Assembly: GCA_012295275.1 (NCBI GenBank)
Contig: CM022671.1
Coordinates: 22,584,822-22,648,821 of the forward strand
Reading direction: 5' to 3'
Origin: Chrysomallon squamiferum
Taxonomy: Eukaryota; Mollusca; Gastropoda; Neomphalida; Peltospiridae
DNA length: 64,000 bases
This document shows positions 1 to 13,659 of this stretch, in pieces; position 1 is the stretch's first letter; the number at the start of each line of letters is the position of its first letter. The notes below the pieces were generated by a model, which had not been told where the DNA came from, did not search any database, and worked only from the letters and a program-made list of their open reading frames with translations. The translations under genes were made by a program, and so were the position numbers.

Positions 1-153
1 AATTTCTTGGTTAAATTGATCTTTTTTTCTTCCTTTTTCTTTTTCTCCCCAGTTATAGAGATATATAATAAAAAAAAAGACTATAAAAAAAATTTAACAT
101 TTAACTTGCAACTCACTTTTGACAGTATTTATACTCTGATGAATAATTGATTA

Positions 154-155
<2 letters not shown>

Positions 156-218
<63 letters not shown>
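156..218. repeat. (CT)n microsatellite
   Basis: Uninterrupted CT dinucleotide run of about 63 bp, ending in gtctg and an AT-rich tail. Long pure runs like this are normally length-polymorphic. Confidence 0.97.
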
Positions 219-222
<4 letters not shown>

Positions 223-558
223 GAATATATATATCATATACCGAGAAACAAAAACCAAAGCAATTAAAAATTTTAAAAAAAAGGTAAAAAAAAAAAAAGC
301 AAGAAAGAAAGAAAGCAAAGAGAAAAAGAAGAAAAAGCCTGCTCAGAAATAATGACAACACAAATTTTGTTTAATCAGACCAGTACAGCATCTTTTCATC
401 TCTATTTGTCATCTGCTTTGAAGCCAAGACCTTTAAACTGTTCCGAAAGAGAAGGAGATAAGCATCCATTACCCTCTGTGGGTGAAGGCCTATTTTTAGC
501 AAATAGTTCCTTCGCTCAAGCGGAGAGACTTGTTTCATCTCTAAATGATGTGGAGGAG

Positions 559-1230
559 GCGATGATGTAGATAGATTAATAATTACAGAGACAGACGCAA
601 AACGGTTGATGTACGTGGTTTAATTACGCACAGACTTGCTTGAAGTAATTGACATAGTCAGACTAATTCTGTAGACTTGCTCAGACCACCTCATTGTAGA
701 CTTGCTCAAAACTGTTGATGCAGATGTGTTGTTTAGATAGATTTTGCTCTAAACAATGATGTCGAAAAGGTCCGATTAAGTAGACTTCTTCAGAGCAACT
801 GATGTAGAAAGAAATCAATTGCATACATCTGCTCTGAGTAGTTAATTAGATAGATTTATTCAAGACTTTTGATATGGAATACATAATATGTAGATGTGCT
901 CAAAGGTTAATTAAATTGTTGATAGAGTCAAGTTAATTACATAGTCTGGCTAAAAAAAAAAAAATATTGATTTGGTCAGGTTAATTACACGAACATTTCA
1001 TATAAATAGGTTAATTTTATAGGTTCTTGTCAGATAGTTCATGTAGATAGACTAATTAAACTGACTTGCTACATACAAATTATACAGATAGTTCAGCTTC
1101 ATAGGTTAGCTCTAAACACTGGCTGTAGATGGTTCATTAAACATAGCTAATGCAAACAGGTAATGTAGATACATTATCTTAGTATTAAATGCTGATAATA
1201 CCAGCTTGCTTCACAAAAACATTATTAAAT
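559..1230. repeat. Degenerate minisatellite (tagacttgctcaga / ttgatgtagata family)
   Basis: About 670 bp in which two short motifs alternate many times with substitutions: 'gtagacttgctcaga' (near 671, 695 and, diverged, 780) and 'tgatgtagatagattaatta'-like segments (near 565, 800, 845, 1030, 1100). Spacing is irregular, about 25-60 bp. It looks like an old local tandem array decayed by point mutation. No coding potential. Confidence 0.65.
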
Positions 1231-1637
1231 GTTAATTGTGAAGACTTCGTGTAAAGAATTCACTTCCCGCTTAGGTAATGTGTGTTGTTACAGTCTAAGA
1301 AACAAACTGGGTTTGGTGTAGATGGATGGAAATAGGGAGTGGGAGGCCAAGACTGAGAGTCAAGAGAAAGAGAGAGAGAGAGAAATTAATAAAAGATGAA
1401 GACGTTTGATTCAAGTCTGACAAGATATGTGTAGGTGTTTCAATTGCAGGGGGAAAAAAAAATCAGTTAGCTTTTTTTTTTTTTTTTGTTGTTGTTGTTG
1501 TTTTTTTACTTCTTTAATCACATTGTCTAGTTGTTGTCAAATTTGAAAAATTTATGTCAGTAATGAACATCATGCAATACTTGTTTATTTTATAATCTTT
1601 TCTTTTTGGTGGTTTTTTTTTTTGGTTCATTTCCTTG

Positions 1638-1669
1638 CATACATACATACATACATACATACATACATA
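1638..1669. repeat. (CATA)n microsatellite
   Basis: Eight tandem CATA units followed by an alternating AT segment. Confidence 0.95.
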
Positions 1670-2198
1670 GAGATATATATTTGTAAATTTTTTTTAAATT
1701 TTTTTTTTTTATTAAGTTTTTGTTATGAAGCAGACTGTGTTTCAGAAATGTCTCTGGAGAGTGAAGATTTTGTTAATGTTTATCTGTGGAAATCGGAAAT
1801 TACAGCAAGGCATTTCCTGCCTGCATTTCTAACCTCCTGTTTGAAACGTGAAATGTAAACCATCTTTTTTTTTTATTTAATACAAACTTTTTTTCACAGC
1901 ATTTTAACAATTAGTAATTTGCCTTTTTATAAATCTCTGCCAGATATCTCCACATTTGATTATTTCTTAATATGAGAGATAACTGATTTGTCTGTAAAGT
2001 CAAAATCCTAAAATGTCCTTGGCAAGCTGAAACCAACTGCAATTTTATCTGTGTAATGTTTAGACAGTACGCTAAATTTAACTAATTTGAAAGAAGAAAA
2101 CATTTTTATCTGTTCGCACTTGGCACTTCATCATTTAAGTCTAGAAGTATGTCCCTTACATGATCATGTTAAAAGTTCTGAGCTGTAAAAGTTACAAA

Positions 2199-2232
<34 letters not shown>

Positions 2233-2239
2233 CAGAATT

Positions 2240-2620
2240 AGGTGGAGTATTGCACTCACTTCAAAGTCAAGGGCCTTAAGATCAAACCTCTTTAGTACAA
2301 ATTTTATATAACTAATGTTAAAAGATCAGAGAAGTTTTAAAGTAAAAAAATCCAATGTTTAAGATCAGAATTAAATGAAGCCAGCTGTATAATTTCAGAA
2401 TAAGAATACTTATCTGATGGAAAAAAGGATATATGGGTTCAGAGCTCATTAGAACAGAACAGATTTATATTTAACAAAATAAAAGAAGAAGAAAAAGAGT
2501 AATGATTGGCGAGTTTTAATGTAAGATGTAACTTCATTTTAAACTAGCAGTTGCATCTATATCAGTCGTAAAGCATTATCTGGAGAGCTGTAGGTCGTAA
2601 GATCAATCCTTCTGAATGCA
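2240..2620 (+). repeat. Two SINE-like fragments with B-box-like cores
   Basis: Segments around 2275-2290 ('aagatcaaacctc') and 2598-2612 ('aagatcaatccttc') resemble the pol III B box (GTTCRANYCC with one or two changes). The same GATCAATCCTT core recurs in the array at 46.7-47.4 kb. This suggests fragments of a common tRNA-derived repeat family. The A box is not clear in either copy, so confidence is low. Confidence 0.3.
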
Positions 2621-2879
2621 CTCACTGTACTACTTGCAACCTGTATATTCTGACTACTACTGCATCAAACATGATGGTATGTGTTGTCCTGTTTCCTGCA
2701 GAGTACATTAAAAAGATCTCTTGCTGATAATATTAAATAAAACAGATGATGTCTAACTTTCATATACAACCCACAAAATGACTTCACCCAGATTTATTCT
2801 CTCACTGGGCATTGTTAAAAATAAAATGAACGAGAAAAGAAACCTTATTAGTCTTTTATCTTTTACAGTAACTTAATAC

Positions 2880-3150
2880 AATGGTTCCATCAGTGAGAGT
2901 TGATCCAGCAGCCTCTCATTTGTCATTTAATTGCCAACAGTGGTTTATAATGCTCTGTCTGCATGTCCCCAGGCTGATTCACTTCAGAACAACTCCATTA
3001 AGCATTGATCAGCTGTTGACTGTTAACACTATAGTTTATCGACTGCAGGGTCTGGCAGGCAAAGACAAGTGCAGCAGGATTATTGATACGACACAATCAG
3101 CCTGCAATCTCACTTGGCACAATCATGGCTGCTGCCAATAGGAAATAATG
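2880..3150. other. Non-repetitive island, possible regulatory element
   Basis: About 270 bp of balanced composition between homopolymer-rich flanks, with no tandem structure. One strand has an open frame (2881-3141), but its product has no recognisable domain and no flanking splice logic, so I do not call it coding. Islands like this inside long introns of neural genes are often conserved non-coding elements; that reading is inference. Confidence 0.3.
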
Positions 3151-4199
3151 GCAGAGAAAAATAAAACACACAAAAAAAAAAAAAAAAAACCTCCAATCGA
3201 TTCTGTAGCACTTGGCAGTATTTAAAGCAAGCCTTCTAGCTTTTTGGAAAAAAAAATTTTTTAATATGTTTTATATATTTTTTATTATTTTTTATGTATT
3301 ATGATTATTATTATTATTATTAAAATAATTCTATTTTTTATCCCTGGATAAGCCACTTGAAATATCTTGTAAACTAGTGTTTCCACCCACATACACTTGT
3401 ACTGCAGATACAAGGAGATAGCTAATGCAGGTGATTAAATGCCAATATCACCAGCGGATGGCGTGTGTTATTTTAGCTTTATTTATCCATTTTCCATGTA
3501 TGAATTATGTTTAAGTGGGCAAAAACAGCTTATATTTGTACCAAGTGTTCTGATTTAACTGATAAATCGTCTTGTAATGTCCCTTCTTTTGGAAGGTGCT
3601 TATAAACGGTTACTTGTTTGTGAAAGAAGATGAAGGTTATTTTTAAATAAATGTTCCATGGCAGACACTTTAACGTAAGCTTCTAGACCTCAAAGCACTG
3701 AAGCGACTAACAAAAATTCTTATTTAAAGATCTTGTGTCTTCTGTGCTGTTGAAGAATTAGTAAAATAGACTATTTATGTGTAATGAAGTATGGTGACAT
3801 AAAATGATCTACAAACAAAAGAAAAGATGACTAATAGAGTATTGATTTACTGATTTTCTCTCTTCAAATATGTCTGTCTTTCATTTGTACTCTTTTTCGT
3901 GCTGACTTTTTCTGTTTACAATATCTGGATATCAGTCATTCAATTTATTTGTCTTTTTTTGCCTTTTCATCTTTTTTTCATTAGTTTTTCCCCCTCATTA
4001 TTTGCTAATATTTTCAGGCCATACCCTTTCTAAATTAACAAATATCTCACAAATATGTCTTTATTCTTCAGTTCCTGTATCTCATTCATGTTCTTTATCT
4101 TTTCTTCATTCCATTCCTCCTCCTTTTCTTTTCTTTTCTCTCTATCTCTTTGTTCCCTGTCCTTTTTTTCCTCAACAGTTTCTACTCCCTTCAAATGTC

Positions 4200-4420
4200 T
4201 GTTTATTACAAGAAATCCATTGGCTGCAACAAGTGTAGAAAGCCAGGCTGCTAGGAACTGTGGATCAGTTACTCACATGAGTCACTCTTCCCTAGGTCTC
4301 TTGTGAAGATGTCGTTATGGTCGTGACCTAGATCCTTGGGCCCTGCTCACAGGATATGAAGCTCATAAACAGTTGAGAATACTCATTGTTTTATGACAGC
4401 TTATATCCTGAAGGAAGTGA
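4200..4420. other. Non-repetitive island with an AP-1-type site
   Basis: Higher-complexity stretch after a pyrimidine-rich tract. It contains TGAGTCA (4278-4284), a perfect AP-1/bZIP consensus. No exon structure is visible. Confidence 0.25.
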
Positions 4421-4914
4421 GTTTTGGCAGCAAATTCTCTGATATTTTATGAATCTGCAAAAGTTGAATATTTATGTGTTCTTTTTCAAACAGCAAAAAG
4501 TTAAAGCACATAAAAAGCATGTTTTCAACTGACTTAATTTATTAAATTATTTATTTTATTACGTTCAGTATCAATAACTGTGACGTGATTTTTTTTTAAA
4601 TACTGTAATTTAAAACAAATTCTTTCTGTCTGTCATAGTTTGATACTGTGTCATCTGTTTGGAAATATTCAAAAAAAAAATGTTTAGTCAACCTACATAA
4701 TTTCCTGTAGTACTTGAAGTTTGTGATATGTAGTTCATACCAATTGTAGTTTTGAAAAATACTCATTTTTTTTCACTTGTGCTCAATCTTTTCACTCTCT
4801 CTGCCACCCTTTTTTCTTTCACTCTTTCTTCCTTTACACGTTCTCTTTACTTTTTTCACAGTCTTTCCTTTCAAATTAATATGACAGCAACTTGGAAATC
4901 ACCACCCTTTTTCT

Positions 4915-5220
4915 TGCCTCTTTCTTTGTGGTTCAGCTCTCAGAAGTTACTCTTGATTTGCAATCACAGCTCTTCAACTTTTGTCACTGTCATGTCACTG
5001 GAGACATCATCTGCTGCTGAACATAGGGATCGAACATTAATCAAGAAGTTTGGGGCCAAGAGGTTCCACTTAGTTACAGCAGTGAATACCAACAGCGCGA
5101 AAGGTAAATGTGATTTGGGTAATGGAATTTGGACCAAGGCCATTTCGCAGGACATGCTTGGAGTACAAGAGGCCATTCCAGCTTCATCCAATGTTATTGT
5201 ATTGACATGTTGATGGATCT
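4915..5220. other. Non-repetitive island, open on both strands
   Basis: This stretch is open in overlapping frames on both strands (4752-5213 + and 4964-5230 -). Neither product shows a domain, a convincing start or homologous-looking motifs. Treated as unique intronic sequence and a possible regulatory island. Confidence 0.25.
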
Positions 5221-5229
5221 GCTCATTCA

Positions 5230-5365
5230 CTCTGGAATTGGTTAGATGTAGTAGCCATGGTAGCCATAATCGTTGGGATTGGTCAAAGGTAGTCTTGGGA
5301 TTTGTGAAAGGTTGTCATGGTAGCCATGGTCATGGGATTGGTTTAGATTTAGTCATTGTAGATAT
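5230..5365. repeat. Minisatellite, unit about 30-40 bp (gtagccatggt / gggattggt)
   Basis: Alternating 'tagtagccatggtagccat', 'ttgggattggtcaaaggtag', 'gtcatggtagccatggtcat' and 'gggattggtttagatttag' segments give three to four decayed copies. Confidence 0.7.
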
Positions 5366-6033
5366 GAAGCGCAATAAAATCTGTTGTTTTAAAAATTTTT
5401 TTCAGTAGAATGATCAAATTTTTTAAAACAAAATTTCTGTTTTTAAATCTCTTTAATTTTCCTCACCCTTTCTTTCTCTTGTTTAAAGCAAATAACTCTA
5501 CATAATTAAATTATTTTTTATTTAAAATTTAAAAAATAGCGTTAACTGATATGAATAAGTTACCTGACCATGCATTTAACTAGTGTAAAAAAAAAAAAAA
5601 AAAAACCCCCAAAACACCTAAATTTAATTACAGCAAATGGATTGTTGTGATCTGACATTAGCAACTGGATATTGACCACATTGCATTTAGCATTTCAGTC
5701 GATACTGTTCAAACTAATTAAAATACATGATTGTGTGCAGGCAGGCTTTAGTGTTGATTGCATGCAAGTGCTTTGGAAGATGTGTCATCGTGGAGGAATA
5801 CCAATACCTTGTTGCAGGATGGCTTGATTAAATTACTGTTTGAGAAGCAAGAGTGCAGCACTGCAATGCTTTTAGCACACAAAGTAATCTGTCTTGAAAA
5901 GGGCACCACTGACGGTGAGGATATAGGGCAGAGAGTTTAAGTGTTAGATAAATGATGCTGGGACAGTGTTTCCTGGACCCGAATGTCTGATAATAAGGAT
6001 TGAAGTGTGTGTGTGTGTCTGTACACAGAGAGC

Positions 6034-6148
<115 letters not shown>

Positions 6149-6589
6149 TACATCAAATTTTGTATCGTAATATATACATATATTTTTCTTCAGATAGATG
6201 GAATTGATTTTGAATGATTATTAAGCAGATCAAAAAAACATAATTCAAGTGTGTGTGTGTTTTTGTAATTTGTGTACTGCTAGTATACAAGTCACTGTAT
6301 AAATGGTTTTAAGAACCTAAAGGATTGTCTAGACTACATAATATAACCCCAGAGTTAGTGCATGCTCAGACACACATGTCCACATCTGCCTCTTTGTGTT
6401 GTTAGACTGAAATATATATCTAGCCAGTATTTTACAATATGGCGTGTATGTGTGGACGTGTGTGTGTGTGTGTGTGCAAGTGTTTGCATGTAGCAATCCA
6501 CGATATCGATCTTCAAAGCCAAAATGATAAAAATTTATTAACCCCAGACTACTTTCTAATTCTGCATAATAGCACCATCATTCATTTGT

Positions 6590-7150
6590 TGCTAAATTGA
6601 TTTTTCCCACTCATGTTGCATGAAATTTTGGAAACAAGAGCATAATTATATTTTAAGATAAAGCAGCCTGTTTGTTTTTTAGTGAAATTTACAAAACCAG
6701 AACATAAGCAATTATCTGTTGTATGGATTTTATTTTTCATGAAATTAGTTATAACACAAGAATTTAATAAATATATTCAGAACAGAACAGAGTTGTTGTT
6801 TTCTACAAATTTCTGACCTAAGAGTAGTATTTGAATGTTTTCAGTGAAATTTTTAAGAGTGGAATAGAATAATGTAACAATTAAATAAGGCAAAAGCAAA
6901 ACTGTTACATCTTAAAACATCCTTCATATATTCAATCAAATCGTGCGCAGAACAAGAGCATATCAGCTGCATTGTAGACAAAAGAACCATTTTATTTTGT
7001 ATGAAATTTCCCAAAACAGGAGTATCATGTTTTAATTTTAATCACAACCACAAGCACATATCACATACTAACATCATTATTTACTGCAGAATTGATTTCT
7101 TCATCGACATTTCTGAAGTCCACAAAACAGGAATAGAACAATAACTGAAA
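6590..7150. repeat. Degenerate minisatellite (gaaattt..aaaacaggagcat)
   Basis: A segment of the form 'catgaaatttccaaaacaggagcat' recurs with changes near 6620, 6680, 6738, 6840, 6998 and 7110, usually near an 'aattgatttctt'- or 'ttcat'-type stretch. Unit length is irregular, 60-160 bp. An old local tandem expansion. Confidence 0.55.
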
Positions 7151-7224
7151 ACACCAACAGCAATATTATTTCCTAGGTAATTTTAAGAACAAAACGATCA
7201 CATTCAGGACAAACAATAACCCAT

Positions 7225-7490
7225 TTTATTCTCAAGCTTTGACCTGTCAAAGCTGATGTTAATTGATGAACCAGAGAGAGAGAAATCTGCTGTGGGCTTT
7301 AAGAGATCACTGTAGCTCCTGTTTGTTTGTGTTGGCGGCCAGGAAGCCCAGTTTCCTGTGTTTTTTTCAACAAACTCACCTTTCAGCTGGGCTCCTTCTT
7401 GCCAGACCAAAGAGGGTGTTTACAACATTGATCTTTCTCACTGGCTGAATTCTTCGAGGAAATTGATCACAAAAGTCTTGGCACCTAATT
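7225..7490. other. Non-repetitive island with a perfect 9-bp dyad
   Basis: Unique-looking sequence of balanced composition. At 7235-7254 it contains AGCTTTGAC, a 2-bp spacer, and the exact reverse complement GTCAAAGCT. The dyad includes TGACCT (nuclear-receptor half-site) and CTTTGA (TCF/LEF-like core). No coding evidence. Confidence 0.35.
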
Positions 7491-7574
7491 TCTCTCTACT
7501 GGTGTTATTATCGCCTTTCTTTTACCTTTTGCATCGTGGGATGGAACAAAAGAAATACTACTTTCTGAAAGTTT

Positions 7575-7760
7575 TATTTCCCTTTATTGATTTATTTATT
7601 TATTTATTTTATTTACTTTTTTTTAAATTTATTTATTTTTATTTTATTTGCTTTTAAAAAAAAAAAAAATTATTATTATTTTTTTTTTTTTTAATTTAAT
7701 TTATTTTATTTTATTATTATTATTTTTTTTTAATCATAATTTATTACATTTTTAATTTGA
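7575..7760. repeat. TTTA/TTA-rich low-complexity tract
   Basis: Runs of TTTA, poly-T and ATT repeats with a short poly-A insert. No other structure. Confidence 0.85.
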
Positions 7761-8315
7761 ATTAAGCTTAGTAGAATTAAAATACTAAACAAATTTTTAT
7801 AAAAAAAAAAAAAAAAATTATTTAATAAAACAAGATATAAAAAATCCAAGAAATAAACGTAACATACTTAACAAAACATTTTGTATTTGCTTTATAATCT
7901 TTTGTGAAAAAAAAAGTTAATGATAAATTTAAAAAAAGAAAAGAAAATTAAAGACAGAAAGGTCGGAATTAAGATATTTAAAGTTGACAAAGAGGCAGTT
8001 AAAATAAATTGTGGTTTATTTTACTTTCAAGTGATTTGATAACAGACATACTGTACATGCTTGTTTTATGCTCTTTGTGACAGGACACAAAATTAATGGG
8101 CTGTGTATGAACTATAGAGTTTGTTTCTCACACAATTTGTGTTTTGTACCTTTTTCTTCTTCTTTTTATTACTTTTTGCAGGTGTAAGGTCTTAAATGTG
8201 CCATTCTTGACAAGTGGAAATTATTTCTTGATGATGAACCTTTGAATTTTTCTTGTTGTTTTCAAAAAAAGATAATTGCATCTTTGTCTTGTTATACATA
8301 GTGGTTTGAAAAGTA

Positions 8316-8318
<3 letters not shown>

Positions 8319-8371
<53 letters not shown>
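8319..8371. repeat. (CT)n microsatellite
   Basis: About 53 bp of uninterrupted CT. Confidence 0.97.
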
Positions 8372-8373
<2 letters not shown>

Positions 8374-11300
8374 GTTTGTTTATTTTTGTATTTTTCTTTA
8401 TTCAGTCTTTCTTTATTTATTGTTTGGTGTTCAGGAATATTTTGATATATCTCAACCTTGACAAATCCATATAAAAATAAAATGCATAGTACCATTTTAC
8501 TGTCATATATGCATGTCTATATAAAAACACATACTCTCAGAAATACATACACTCATTGAATTCTAAAAATAAATTTTCCAAAGTGTCATGAAATCAACAC
8601 AAACAGATATGAAGATGAACACTTTAGATGTCTATCAGCAGAATCTATACCTGGCAGGCATATGAAAACATTTTGAAACAGCACACACCTCCCAGACTCC
8701 TATCATTATACCAAACAGATGGTCTCCTCCTGTGTTTGAACTCTTCTGTCTGAAAAGTCTTGTATCATACCAGTGTGTGCAGTTAGAATAACAAACAAAA
8801 TATCCTAGACACTACATGTAGTTATTGTGAGATGGGCCTGGTGAGAACAATGATACAGAAGTGTGAGATAAATACAGAATGATACAGAAGTGTGAGATAA
8901 ATATAAAAATGAACGTTGGACAAAACTAGATCTGATTTATATGTCATTGTGAACTTGAATGCTTTTCTTATTGTTAGGTTTTCTCAATTTTCTTTTCTTT
9001 TTTTTTTTTTTTTTTTTTTTTTCTTGAAGTATTCCTGTAGTATTATGAAAGAAATGTCTTTAAGAAAATTCTTTATACTTTCAAAGTAATTTTGTTATTG
9101 ATTTGGGTGACTTGACCCATCAAGGTTAAGAACAGAGTATCATCAGCATGACAATAAAATAATATTTGGAGTGAGTATATAAATGGAACTATAAGAAACA
9201 TACAGTTACCCTCTTTTGATTTCATTGTTTTTCTTGAGATTTATAATAATAATAATTATTATTATTATTATTATTATAATTACAGTAATAATAATAATTA
9301 TAATAATATATGTTGTTATTATTAATTTATTTATTTATTATTCAGATGAAAATAATTATAATTGATGCTTTTTTTTCCATCGTATATTTTCCAATTTCAT
9401 TCTGTTTTGTTTATAATTACTTTCATTATTTACTTTTATTATTTTTGTCAAGTCATGTGAAATGGATCAAAAGAACATATTATGTTTAATATGTGCATCT
9501 GCTTAAAACAAGTTATGGTATACATTATTCATAAGAAATATTATGTATGTGCATAATTTAAATAACATTTCCGTGCACAAATCTCCTTTTGATTATGTTT
9601 TTATGGATATGTAGTTAGAACATGACTGATAAACTGTTAACCTTCATTCAGCTTAGAATAGTGGAACCATTTCATAATGAAGTTAAAATAAACCTTTTTG
9701 TTAATACAAAATCAGCACCTTGGTCCTATCTTGAACCTGTATACAGAAATTTGTCAGTTATGAAAATAGTTATGATATTTTTTTTTTATAGCTAGACTAA
9801 AATCGGGTATTTAAGTGCCTTGCTTAATCTAGCTCCGAAGTTGTAAATTTTAGTTAAATATTTCAGTGGTACTTCATATTCAAACATTTTATTTGTTTCA
9901 GTTAAAAAGAATAAATGAATGCTTGATTTTTACCAGATGTTCCATGAAAAGTCCCTGTATTGAAAAAAAAAAATTAACAGTTTTTACTTTTTATTTATAT
10001 AGTGTTTACAATCAAACTCTATAAATCACAAAAGTATTAAATTTTACATTTTATCTAAAAAAAAGTGTTCACAATTACAATTATATCAGACTACAGAATG
10101 AAACCCATATTAATGTCCACAATATTAAAAACACTGGTGTTTTTGTTTGTTGGGGGGGGTGATTTTGTTCTCTCATTGAAGAGGTTGACTTGCATACATA
10201 TCCTGATGATGGGATCATTTAAGAAGATTCTAAGAAATAAAACCAGAAGTTTTTACAGAAGAATTATTCATGCTGTACACAATGAATAAATGATTAACAA
10301 CACCTTGGAATATTGTAATATTAACAATTACCAGCTGTTAAATATTCATTTATTATATATATATATATATTTCAGAAAAACTCACCACTGCTATTTTAGT
10401 CATTTAGTCATCAGCAAGGACTGTTTATTAATTGTATTTCTTGCCAGTGATTGGAAAACTGATAACATGGTCTTTGATAAACCAGTGTTCAGGTATATCC
10501 TTTGACACTTCAAATGTATTGCTGCACAGAAATAGCCCAGGACACTATATTATGTATACATAACCCATACTGATGAACAACAACAGATAAACACTACAAA
10601 AATAGTTTCAAAAGAAAGACAAATATTTTGTCACAAGAGGCTAGACTGTTGGGCATTTAGAATTATCAATAAAGATAAAAGTAGGTGCGTTTTTTTTTAA
10701 TTCTTTTTTTATTATTGTTCATAAACTCTGTGCAGAAAATGAAACAATTCAGCAAATGGATATAGATAAGTGTAATAATGGTATCAGATATTTTTTTTTT
10801 TTTTTTTTTTTAAATGTGGAAAAGAAGACAAAAGAAAAAAGAATATTTGTCAAAACAGTTGTGTGACAGATGTGATTGAGTGTTTTAATCACTGGGATTT
10901 ATTGTGTATTTATTGGTGATTAATCTGAAAACTGATAACTGGTAATTAATAAAAAAAAAAAATAATAATAATAGGAAACAAACAAACAAAATTAAAAACA
11001 ACAATAAATTCCAGTTAAATTGTTATTTTTGAATGTTAAAAATTATTATGTGTTACCATCATCATGATTATTTGATTTTGTTTTATTTTTTTTTTTTATT
11101 CCTTTTTGACGAAAAAGGGAAAGTTTGTTATTTTTGTAGCATTTTTTATCATGCAAAATATAAAAAATATGAATAAATAAATAAATAAATAAACTCCCAC
11201 CAAAAAAGTCAATTTCGTTTTACTGCACATCGCTGACTGTAAAAGCCTTTTTCATTTTACTTCTTATGTTTCTGTTTGGGAAGTCATATCTGTTATTAGA

Positions 11301-12959
11301 AAATTCTTTTTAAATTCTTTTTTTTTATTTGTTTCTTTCTTTGAAATATGATTCCATTTTAGAATCTTTTAAAATTTTTATGACAAACTTTCTGTAATAA
11401 TAAAAAAAAAAAAATTTTTTTATATCTTCTCTGTATTTAAATTTTTTTCTTCTTTTTTAAATCTTTTCTGTGTTTCTCTTTAACTTTTAAATTTTTTTCT
11501 CTCTTTCATTCTTTAAACTTATTTCTGTCTTGCATTCTTTTTCTTTCACTTTTATCTTTCATTTCCATCTTTTTTCTTTTTTTTTTTTCTCAAGACTTCC
11601 TTTTTCTTTGTTTTTATTATTTACATCCTCCGACATTTTTTTTTTTTTTAAAACACAAAAAGAAGATTTACTGTAGCTTTCACAAATTGGCTGTCTCATT
11701 ATTTAACCCACCCCTTGTCACTGCATTGAATGGCAAAATGATGAAAATGGTACTGAAAACTCCCTACTTCCATTTTAAAATGATAATAAATCATTTCTCA
11801 CAACTCTCCACAAAAAAAAAAAAAAAAAAAAAAAAGAAAGAAAGAAAGAAAAAAAGTTTTTGCCTTGTTTCAGTGTATCATGGTTTTTATGTACAATTCA
11901 AGCTCTTGTTAGTCATATGGAAACTATTATCTCACTCATTTTTTTTTTTTTCTTTTGCATTCCACCAGCTGAACTTTAAAGGCTTTCTGAAGCTGGCTAG
12001 CAAATTAAATGGGCCGATACTCTTATTTATTTTTTTTTTTAATTATTTCTTCTTTTTTTTTTAAAGAGCTGGAGTTTTATATATACATTGTTATGTACAC
12101 AAACATTTCTTTTTACTTTTAAAAGTGTTTCTCTTTATTTTATTTATTTATTTTTTTTTTTAATTGTTAAGTTATTGTTGCTTTTTGTTGTTGCTTTTAT
12201 TGTTGTTATTTTGTAACAGTTCTTTTTCATTTTGCTTTGAAAATTGATATCTTTTTTTAATACCTGTTTACAATTCATCTTTCAACTTCTGTTGAGTTGG
12301 AGGTATCTTTTTTTGTTATTTTAATTTCATTTTAACATTATGTTTTTTTTTTCTTTATATATTTTATTTTCATTTACAAATAAATTTTACTAGAAGAATT
12401 AAATTAAAATTAAATATATAATAATAATTATGAATGTACACATGAATATTAATCATTATGAAATAAATATATAGAAAATAATTGCAAATGAAGGTAATTT
12501 AGGAAGGTGAAAAGATTCCCTTGAATTGAAAAGCAAATAATAAAAAAGCCTTTATAAAGTAGAATTAAATAAAAAATGTTATTTTTAAGGGCAAAAAAAA
12601 GCAAAATCATACATAATGATTAGGCATAATTTACTTGCTGACTTTATTGAAAAATAAAATTTACTTAATTAATTTTCTTTTTCTGTAAGTTTTTTTTTAA
12701 TATTTAATCTTTTTTTATAAGTTGTTACAAATTTTCCATATAGCTTCTTCCCCATTTTCCTTTTTTTGTTGTTGTTTTTCTAAATCTCTTCTTTTTTTTA
12801 TTATTCTTACCATTTTTACTTTCTCTTTCTCTCTTACTACCCTTCCTTTCCCCTCACATCATCTTGCAACAATCTGATAATTAAACTTATTCAGTTTTAC
12901 CATTAACCACCTTTTCTCTTCTCTTCTTGTCTTTTTTTTTTTTCTTTTTCTTTCTCCTG

Positions 12960-13285
12960 TGCCTCTAATTTGAGAACATATGGTAAGCTACAGCATTGTT
13001 GAAATTGTATCTAATTATAACAGTAGGAAGATAATTACTCTTAGCTAATATAGTAGCGGTTGTTGAGAAAACACAATTTGCTTTGGGAATCTCATTCTGC
13101 ACAGAAGCATATGGCTAACCCTGGGAGAGGATTAGAAAGCAGCTTGTTGTGAGTACTGCATGGCAATGGAAACCAAGTCAGAATCCATCAAAGGATTGAA
13201 CATCACTTACAGCGAATCCTCGCTGGATTAGTTAAGATGTAATTTCATTACTGGAAATGTAGTTACAAGGAAGTGCTGAAAAGAA
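12960..13285. other. Non-repetitive island, possible regulatory element
   Basis: About 320 bp without homopolymers or tandem structure between poly-T-rich flanks. It is stop-dense in all frames for its length. Composition resembles the other islands in this intron. Confidence 0.3.
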
Positions 13286-13659
13286 AAAAAAAAATGTAGT
13301 AGACATGTTTTAATTATTTTTGTTTCATTTCACTTTATTATTGAAGAATGAATATTTCATTTCACCATGGTTGTTTATTTTTACAAGTTTAGGTGTATTT
13401 TTTTTTGTTCTTCTTTAAAGGTTTTTTTAATTATTATTTATTTATTTATTTACTTACATACCAGTGGTATTTTATGTAAAAGGGACTGTTAAAAACTACT
13501 TACTTACAATGAATACTAACAATGAAAACTCAATACCAATCAACAATCTTCCATACCAGTAGAAACATTTTTCAAAAAAAAAAAAAAAAAAAAAAAAAAA
13601 GAAAAATTACTTCTTCATTATGATCAATAATAATAAAACTATTCCAAGCCTGAAATCAT

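Noticed and set aside
4752-5213. 153-codon plus-strand open frame
   Set aside because: It begins in Phe/Leu/Ser-rich pyrimidine sequence and is also open antisense; no domain, no splice partners, no usable start context.
10065-10505. Two adjacent short plus-strand frames
   Set aside because: They have no domain or splice context and include AT-repeat translation; chance frames in AT-rich sequence.
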